A stretch of 10,417 nt of DNA from Lysobacterales bacterium (GTDB taxonomy: Bacteria; Pseudomonadota; Gammaproteobacteria; Xanthomonadales; SZUA-36), in the NCBI GenBank assembly GCA_026193295.1, contig JAPHSB010000316.1:1-10417 (forward strand). Reading direction: 5' to 3'. A program made the translations under genes and the position numbers. Shown piece after piece: positions 6,723 to 10,417 of the stretch. Within the stretch, counting starts at the first letter, position 1. Every line of letters begins with the position of its first letter. Below the pieces are notes generated by a model, which saw nothing but the letters and a program-made list of their open reading frames with translations, was not told where the DNA came from and searched no databases.

Positions 6723-7843
6723 AAAAGGTGCAGAAAAGCACACTTGTCGGACCGCTCGACGCGCTGATGGAAGCCGCAGGCGACGCCATCATCATTATCG
6801 ATGAAAAAGGCCTGATTCAGCGCTTCAACCCCGCTGCCGAAAAGATGTTTGGCTACTCCGAATCGGAAGTGCGAGGCCGCAATGTCTCGCTGCTGATGCC
6901 GGAACCCAATCGCGGCCGGCACGACGGCTACCTGGCACGGTATGCGCGCACCGGCGAGGCAGCCGTCATCGGCAAGGGCAGGCAGGAGACCGGCCTGCGC
7001 AGCAACGGCGAGTCCTTCCCGATGCAATTGTCGGTCGGTGAAATTCGTCAAGCCGACCAGCGCAGCTTCGTGGGGATCATCCGCGACATATCGGAGATGC
7101 GGCAGGCGCAGGAGCAGGTACGGCACCTGGAGGAACAATTACTGCACGCCGACCGGCTGGTCATCCTGGGCGAGCTGACGGCCGGCATTGCCCACGAAAT
7201 CAACCAGCCCCTGACTGCGATCGCGGCCTATGCAGATGCCGGCCGTACCATCATCGACCGCATCGATGAGGCCCCGGCCGCCGACATGCACTCGATCTGC
7301 GAGCGCATCGGTGGCCAGGCGCGGCGCGCTGCCGAGGTGGTTCAGCGCCTGCGCGGGCTGGTTCGCAGCGGGACCTCTTCGAAGGGTCGTCATAATCTAA
7401 ATGAGATTATTAAAAATATTCTGTTACTGTTTGAATTTGAGATTAAAAAGACAGGAACAGAGCTTCTTTTCTTTCCGCTTGAACCACTGGAAGACCTGTA
7501 TGTCGACGATATCCAGATCCAACAGATCCTGGTCAACCTGATCAAGAACTCGCTCGACTCGATCGGCGAGGCCGCGCAGGCCAACGGGTGCATCGAAATC
7601 CGCATACGCACTGAAGGCCAGAACGTCATGGTGTCCGTCACCGACAACGGTCCGGGCGTCCCGGAGCAGTACCGCCCCCGATTGTTCGATTCCTTTTTCA
7701 CCACGAAGCCCAAGGGCGTCGGGCTAGGGCTGTCGATCTGCAAGAGCATTGCGGCGGCCCATGGCGGCACCCTTCGTCATGAACAGCCGCAAGAAGGCGG
7801 CAGTCGTTTTACGTTGTCACTGCCACTGAGGTTCATCGGTTGA
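6719..7843 (+). CDS. fixL: FixL-type haem-PAS oxygen-sensing histidine kinase
   Basis: 374 residues, apparently soluble: no membrane helices. The PAS domain spans about residues 14-132. Against Bradyrhizobium FixL (from memory) the haem ligand His200 is His68 in GRHDGYLARY, Arg206 is Arg74, and the oxygen-contacting Arg220 is Arg88 in IGKGRQETG. Leu236 is conserved as Leu104, Ile238 is Val106, and His214 is Ala82. A short coiled linker leads to the H-box AHEINQPLTAIAAYADAG, with phospho-acceptor His159, then the N-box VNLIKNSLDSI (Asn273, Asn277), DNGPGVP and GVGLGLSICKS. It should autophosphorylate at low oxygen and pass phosphate to the downstream FixJ. TTG 6719 is chosen because it overlaps the ygfX stop (TTGA), as fixJ does with this gene; GTG 6728 is possible. 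The frame upstream of 6719 lies inside ygfX. Residues 225-254 are encoded by a strikingly AT-rich patch. Confidence 0.93.
   Translation: MKKVQKSTLVGPLDALMEAAGDAIIIIDEKGLIQRFNPAAEKMFGYSESEVRGRNVSLLMPEPNRGRHDGYLARYARTGEAAVIGKGRQETGLRSNGESFPMQLSVGEIRQADQRSFVGIIRDISEMRQAQEQVRHLEEQLLHADRLVILGELTAGIAHEINQPLTAIAAYADAGRTIIDRIDEAPAADMHSICERIGGQARRAAEVVQRLRGLVRSGTSSKGRHNLNEIIKNILLLFEFEIKKTGTELLFFPLEPLEDLYVDDIQIQQILVNLIKNSLDSIGEAAQANGCIEIRIRTEGQNVMVSVTDNGPGVPEQYRPRLFDSFFTTKPKGVGLGLSICKSIAAAHGGTLRHEQPQEGGSRFTLSLPLRFIG
7391..7480 (+). other. AT-rich patch with hairpin inside the kinase gene
   Basis: By hand count only 17 of 70 bases at 7391-7460 are G or C, and 25 of 90 over 7391-7480, against well over half in the flanking coding sequence. 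The frame stays open and encodes kinase residues 225-254, between the H-box and N-box, using AAT, ATT, TTA and AAA codons that are rare in the neighbouring genes. It contains a perfect 7-bp inverted repeat, ATAATCT (7392-7398) and AGATTAT (7404-7410), with a five-base loop, followed by an A/T run. A patch from recombination, an internal promoter or a regulatory structure are all possible. Confidence 0.75.
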
Positions 7844-8478
7844 CCGCCCCGGATAGAAAACCGGCCATGGTGTGCATCGTCGATGACGATGAAGCCATCC
7901 GCGAATCCCTGAGGTTGCTGCTGTTTGCCGGCGGCTTGCACAGTTGCGTATTCGAATCGGCGGATGCCTTTCTTGCCGAGCCCAACCCGCCGTCTTTCGA
8001 TTGCATGCTGCTGGACATCCGCATGCCGGGCACGGACGGCCTCGAACTCTTCCGCATTCTTCAGCAACGCCATGCGGGCTACCCCATCATATTCATCACC
8101 GGTCACGGCGACATTCCGTTGGCCGTCTCGGCCATCAAGCAAGGCGCTCACGATTTTCTGACCAAGCCGTTTCGCGAAGGTGAGCTGCTGGATAAAATCC
8201 GCGGCGCCGTTCAGCTTTACCGGTCCGATCGGGAGCACTTAAGTGAACTGCAGCAACTGCAGGCCAGGGTGGATTCCTGCACGCCCCGGGAACGCGAGGT
8301 GATGAAACTGCTCGCCACCGGTTTGCCGAACAAAGGCATCGCCGAAATGCTCGGCATCAGTCCGCGTACCGTGGAAATACACCGTGCCCACCTGATGGAA
8401 AAGATGGACGCGGATTCGCTGCCCGCCCTGGTGAGGATGCTCACGCTGCTCGAAGTGGACGATTCGGGTTCTGCTTGA
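7840..8478 (+). CDS. fixJ: FixJ-type response regulator (receiver plus LuxR-type HTH)
   Basis: 212-residue DNA-binding regulator. The receiver (about residues 9-125) has acidic residues Asp15 and Asp16 in IVDDDE, phospho-acceptor Asp59 in MLLDIRMPG, Thr87 in FITGHGD and Lys109 in FLTKPF. A linker leads to a LuxR/FixJ helix-turn-helix (about 147-210): TPREREVMKLLATG and NKGIAEMLGISPRTVEIHRA. FixJ dimerises when phosphorylated by FixL and activates promoters such as fixK. TTG 7840 overlaps the kinase stop (TTGA) and has GAGG at 7828-7831 with an eight-base spacer, which favours it over the in-frame ATG at 7867. The family also contains similar two-domain regulators such as TtrR and DctR-like proteins, but pairing with a haem-PAS kinase makes FixJ the best name. 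Its targets are not visible from this window. Confidence 0.92.
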   Translation: MTAPDRKPAMVCIVDDDEAIRESLRLLLFAGGLHSCVFESADAFLAEPNPPSFDCMLLDIRMPGTDGLELFRILQQRHAGYPIIFITGHGDIPLAVSAIKQGAHDFLTKPFREGELLDKIRGAVQLYRSDREHLSELQQLQARVDSCTPREREVMKLLATGLPNKGIAEMLGISPRTVEIHRAHLMEKMDADSLPALVRMLTLLEVDDSGSA

Positions 8479-8488
8479 TCCAGCGCAA
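8475..8488 (+). promoter_or_regulatory. FNR/FixK/Anr-like box overlapping the fixJ stop
   Basis: TTGAT-CCAG-CGCAA matches the Crp/Fnr-type consensus TTGAT-N4-ATCAA at eight of ten positions: a perfect left half and the outer CAA of the right half. It overlaps the last codon of fixJ and is centred about 46 bases upstream of the proposed TTG start of the degenerate receiver gene. That could allow low-oxygen activation of that gene apart from fixLJ. No convincing -10 box was found at the ideal distance, so this is a candidate only. Confidence 0.35.
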
Positions 8489-8527
8489 TGCGCGCCTACG
8501 TACTTTCCCTGATGGTATTGGAGATTA

Positions 8528-8974
8528 TTGCCGTTAGCATTTCGCCAAAGCCTGGCCGATGCAGGTAACAGGATTTTATCAGGGGATCGTGCGATTAAGG
8601 AAGGAGCGCCAAAAGGTCAGCTGGCTCTCATTGAGCCAGATATCAGTGTGCGCGACGCCCTCACTTTGCTGCTGAAGGAACATGGCTGGGTTGTTCATGC
8701 CGCCGTCAACTGCGACAACTTGAGGGCTGCGGTGGAGGCGGGTGGCCTGACGGCCGTCATCAGCGAATCCACCCTGCCGGGTTGGGCGCCGGAAGAGATT
8801 CTGAAGTTGTGCGCAGAGCATCATCTCCCGGTGGTATTCACCGGCCATGACCTGCCCTTGCAGGGGGCCGTGGATCTCATCCGGCAAGGGGCCATCGACT
8901 TTCTCGACAAGCCGTTTCCGCAATCCCGCCTGGTCGATTTGCTGGACAGGCTCGCAAACAGGCAGAATGGGTAG
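8528..8974 (+). CDS. Stand-alone degenerate receiver domain (FixT-like candidate)
   Basis: 148 residues: a leader of about 30, then one receiver fold (about 31-145) and no output domain. Alignment to the FixJ next door is clear: LIEPDISVRDALTLLL matches FixJ's IVDDDEAIRESLRLLL, and GAIDFLDKPF matches GAHDFLTKPF. The phospho-acceptor aspartate is Glu80 (ISESTLPG), one acidic metal ligand is Pro37, and Thr105 and Lys128 are kept. It therefore probably cannot accept phosphate normally. FixT of Sinorhizobium and Caulobacter is a receiver-like protein that inhibits FixL; position after fixLJ suggests a similar role, by inference. Only two cysteines (62, 95) are present, unlike the four reported to hold a cluster in Caulobacter FixT (from memory). 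The start is uncertain: TTG 8528 has GGAG four bases upstream, and an in-frame TGA at 8510 limits the 5' end. An AAGGAG at 8601-8606 has no standard start after it. Confidence 0.8.
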   Translation: MPLAFRQSLADAGNRILSGDRAIKEGAPKGQLALIEPDISVRDALTLLLKEHGWVVHAAVNCDNLRAAVEAGGLTAVISESTLPGWAPEEILKLCAEHHLPVVFTGHDLPLQGAVDLIRQGAIDFLDKPFPQSRLVDLLDRLANRQNG

Positions 8975-9011
8975 TCAACACGACAATCGATAGTATCTAA
9001 CGGAGGCAACT

Positions 9012-9356
9012 GTGAAACGCGAACAAACGATCAACCGTCGGAATTTCCTGAAGATTGGGCTCAAGGCCGGTGGCGGCGCCCTGGCGCTCTCTGCCATACC
9101 CATTCAGTTGGTGGCCGCCGAAGAGGTAGCTGAGTCCGAACCACTGGCGCAGGCCATGGGCTACAAGGCTGATGCAGCTACCGTGGATACCGCGAAGTTC
9201 CCGAAACGGGCCGGTGAAGCGGGTGCCAACCAGTTCTGCCATAACTGCGCCCTGTTTGCCGGCAAAGACGGCGACGAGACCGCACCCTGCAGCATCTTCC
9301 AGAACCGCCCGGTCCGGGGTGCAGGATGGTGTAACGCCTGGGTTGCCAAATCCTGA
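9012..9356 (+). CDS. hip: High-potential iron-sulfur protein (HiPIP), Tat-exported
   Basis: 114-residue precursor of a small periplasmic [4Fe-4S] electron carrier, which commonly links the cytochrome bc1 complex to a reaction centre or terminal oxidase. A twin-arginine signal (INRRNFLKIG, residues 7-16) and a hydrophobic stretch end near VAAEE (34-38), consistent with export of the folded cluster protein. The mature part has the conserved tyrosine (Tyr51 in MGYKADA) and the four ligands Cys76, Cys79 (FCHNCALF), Cys93 (PCSIF) and Cys107 (GAGWCNAW). GTG 9012 is preceded by GGAGG at 9002-9006 with a five-base spacer, which decides the start. The gene lies 37 bases after the degenerate receiver and ends at a strong terminator. 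Placement before ccoN suggests it may supply electrons to cbb3 oxidase, an inference. Confidence 0.96.
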   Translation: MKREQTINRRNFLKIGLKAGGGALALSAIPIQLVAAEEVAESEPLAQAMGYKADAATVDTAKFPKRAGEAGANQFCHNCALFAGKDGDETAPCSIFQNRPVRGAGWCNAWVAKS

Positions 9357-9362
9357 GTTCTG

Positions 9363-9397
9363 CGACTCCCGGCCGCTTGTGGCCGGGAGTCGTTTTT
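9363..9397 (+). terminator. Rho-independent terminator after the HiPIP gene
   Basis: A perfect 12-bp stem, CGACTCCCGGCC (9363-9374) with GGCCGGGAGTCG (9381-9392), encloses the loop GCTTGT and is followed directly by five T (9393-9397). It begins seven bases after the HiPIP stop. It should end transcripts from upstream and separate them from ccoN, which then needs its own promoter in the remaining 60 bases or receives read-through. Confidence 0.93.
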
Positions 9398-9457
9398 GGG
9401 TCCTGCTCACGGGGCCTGGTGTCTTGAAATTCGTGACTGAACCATTGGAACAATGAC

Positions 9458-10417
9458 ATGACCTACAACGACAAAGTAGTCCGGCAGTTCGTCGTCATGA
9501 CCGTGATCTGGGGGATCGTGGGCATGCTGGTCGGCGTGATCATCGCCGCCCAACTGTGGCTGCCCGCGCTTAATTTCGACATTCCCTGGCTCACCTACAG
9601 CAGGCTGCGGCCTCTGCACACCAACGCGGTCATCTTCGCCTTTGGCGGCTCGGCCCTGATCGGCACCTCCTTCTACGTCGTGCAGAGAACCTGCCACGTC
9701 AGGCTGTTTGCCGGAGGCCTTGCGTCCTTCGTGTTCTGGGGCTGGCAACTGGTCATCCTGGGGGCGGCGATCTCGCTGCCGCTGGGCTGGACACAGGGCA
9801 AGGAATACGCCGAACTCGAATGGCCGCTGGACCTTCTGATCACGGTCGTGTGGGTCGCTTATGCGGTGGTTTTCTTCGGCACCATCATCAAGCGCCGCGT
9901 CAGCCACATTTACGTGGCAAACTGGTTCTACGCTGCTTTTATCATCACAGTCGCGATCCTGCACATCGTCAACAATCTCTCGCTGCCGGTAACTGCGACC
10001 AAGTCCTACGAGGTCTACACCGGAGCGGTGGATGCGATGGTGCAGTGGTGGTACGGACACAACGCGGTAGGTTTCTTCCTGACCGCCGGCTTCCTGGCGA
10101 TGATGTACTACTTCGTACCGAAACAGGCTGAAGGCCCGGTCTATTCCTACCGTTTGTCTATCGTGCATTTCTGGGCCCTGATCGCTATCTACATGTGGGC
10201 CGGCCCCCACCACCTGCATTACACGGCACTGCCGAACTGGATCCAGTCCCTCGGCATGGTGTTCTCGCTGATCCTGTTGGCGCCCAGCTGGGGCGGCATG
10301 ATCAACGGCGTCATGACGCTGTCGGGCCACTGGCACAAACTGCGCACCGACCCGGTGCTGAAGTTCATGATCGTGGCTCTGAGTTTTTACGGCATGTCGA
10401 CCTTCGAGGGACCGATG
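9458..10417 (+). CDS. ccoN: Cytochrome cbb3 oxidase subunit I CcoN, 3' end outside window
   Basis: First 320 codons of the catalytic, multi-helix inner-membrane subunit of the high-affinity cbb3 oxygen reductase, which reduces oxygen to water and pumps protons. RPLHTNAVIFAFGG holds His54, a low-spin haem b ligand. WYGHNAVGF holds His201, and IYMWAGPHHLHYTALPNW holds Tyr245, His251 and His252. These have the same spacing as the CuB ligands and cross-linked tyrosine of Pseudomonas stutzeri CcoN (His207, Tyr251, His257, His258; from memory). About a third of the usual 470-480 residues is missing at the 3' end, including the last haem ligands. ATG 9458 has GGAA seven bases upstream; ATG 9453 meets a stop after two codons. 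ccoO, ccoQ and ccoP are expected to follow. It is the classical target of FixLJ-FixK or Anr control. Confidence 0.97.
   Translation, partial: MTYNDKVVRQFVVMTVIWGIVGMLVGVIIAAQLWLPALNFDIPWLTYSRLRPLHTNAVIFAFGGSALIGTSFYVVQRTCHVRLFAGGLASFVFWGWQLVILGAAISLPLGWTQGKEYAELEWPLDLLITVVWVAYAVVFFGTIIKRRVSHIYVANWFYAAFIITVAILHIVNNLSLPVTATKSYEVYTGAVDAMVQWWYGHNAVGFFLTAGFLAMMYYFVPKQAEGPVYSYRLSIVHFWALIAIYMWAGPHHLHYTALPNWIQSLGMVFSLILLAPSWGGMINGVMTLSGHWHKLRTDPVLKFMIVALSFYGMSTFEGPM

Noticed and set aside
5614..6743. Two minus-strand open frames of about 210 codons each
   Set aside because: Both are antisense to sdhB, sdhE and ygfX, which are supported by motifs and gene order.
8483..8493. GCGCAATGCGC perfect palindrome after fixJ
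   Set aside because: A one-base centre and no T-run exclude a terminator; the short GC-rich palindrome is easily due to chance and overlaps the candidate FNR-like box.
8528..8974. Degenerate receiver as a pseudogene
   Set aside because: The frame is open throughout, Thr and Lys of the active site are kept and the fold positions align; loss of the Asp alone looks like a functional change, although the uncertain start leaves some doubt.
9408..9436. TCACG/CGTGA inverted repeat and TTGAAATTCGTGAC upstream of ccoN as a possible FNR/FixK site
   Set aside because: Arms are only five bases with a 19-base spacer, and the right half does not match ATCAA; no credible box was found before ccoN.
9407..10336. 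309-codon open frame on the minus strand
   Set aside because: Antisense to ccoN with its catalytic histidines. The translation is low-complexity and rich in His, Asp, Gln and Arg, as expected from the reverse of a membrane protein gene.

Overview
The window is a compact, GC-rich bacterial chromosome segment. It most resembles a gammaproteobacterium: sdhE and ygfX are adjacent, a ygfZ gene lies nearby, and there is a Tat-exported high-potential iron-sulfur protein of the kind common in purple and related gammaproteobacteria. The IspG cysteine motif and the SDHAF4-like gene are also common in alpha- and betaproteobacteria, so the class assignment is an inference. I see no mobile elements, tRNA, rRNA or CRISPR.

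Layout. (1) 1-1475: the C-terminal part of ispG (isoprenoid pathway), coupled by a TAATG overlap to a SAM-dependent methyltransferase. (2) 1454-2287 on the minus strand: ygfZ, a folate-binding iron-sulfur maturation protein, convergent with and slightly overlapping the methyltransferase. (3) 2288-2419: the divergent control region. (4) 2420-6722: a succinate dehydrogenase unit bracketed by its own assembly factors: an SDHAF4-like small protein, sdhC, sdhD, sdhA, sdhB, sdhE and ygfX. (5) 6719-8974: a FixL-type haem-PAS histidine kinase, a FixJ-type response regulator, and a stand-alone receiver domain whose phosphorylated aspartate is replaced by glutamate. (6) 9012-9356: a HiPIP electron carrier closed by a perfect 12-bp hairpin terminator. 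(7) 9458-10417: the first 320 codons of ccoN, catalytic subunit of a cbb3 oxidase, cut by the window end.

How the genes fit together. Succinate dehydrogenase feeds electrons to quinone. SDHAF4-like protein and SdhE serve its flavoprotein, and YgfZ supports iron-sulfur biogenesis. FixL and FixJ are the classical oxygen-sensing pair that turns on cbb3 oxidase at low oxygen, and here they sit between SDH and ccoN. Kinase and regulator are each joined to the gene before by a TTGA start/stop overlap, so oxygen sensing appears to be transcribed as the tail of the sdh operon.

The most interesting item is the degenerate receiver at 8528-8974. By position and by its missing phospho-aspartate it resembles the FixT idea known from Sinorhizobium and Caulobacter, a receiver-like inhibitor of FixL. 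An FNR/FixK-like box overlaps the fixJ stop codon just upstream. This is a hypothesis from sequence, not a demonstrated function. A sharply AT-rich patch inside the kinase gene is the other clear anomaly.
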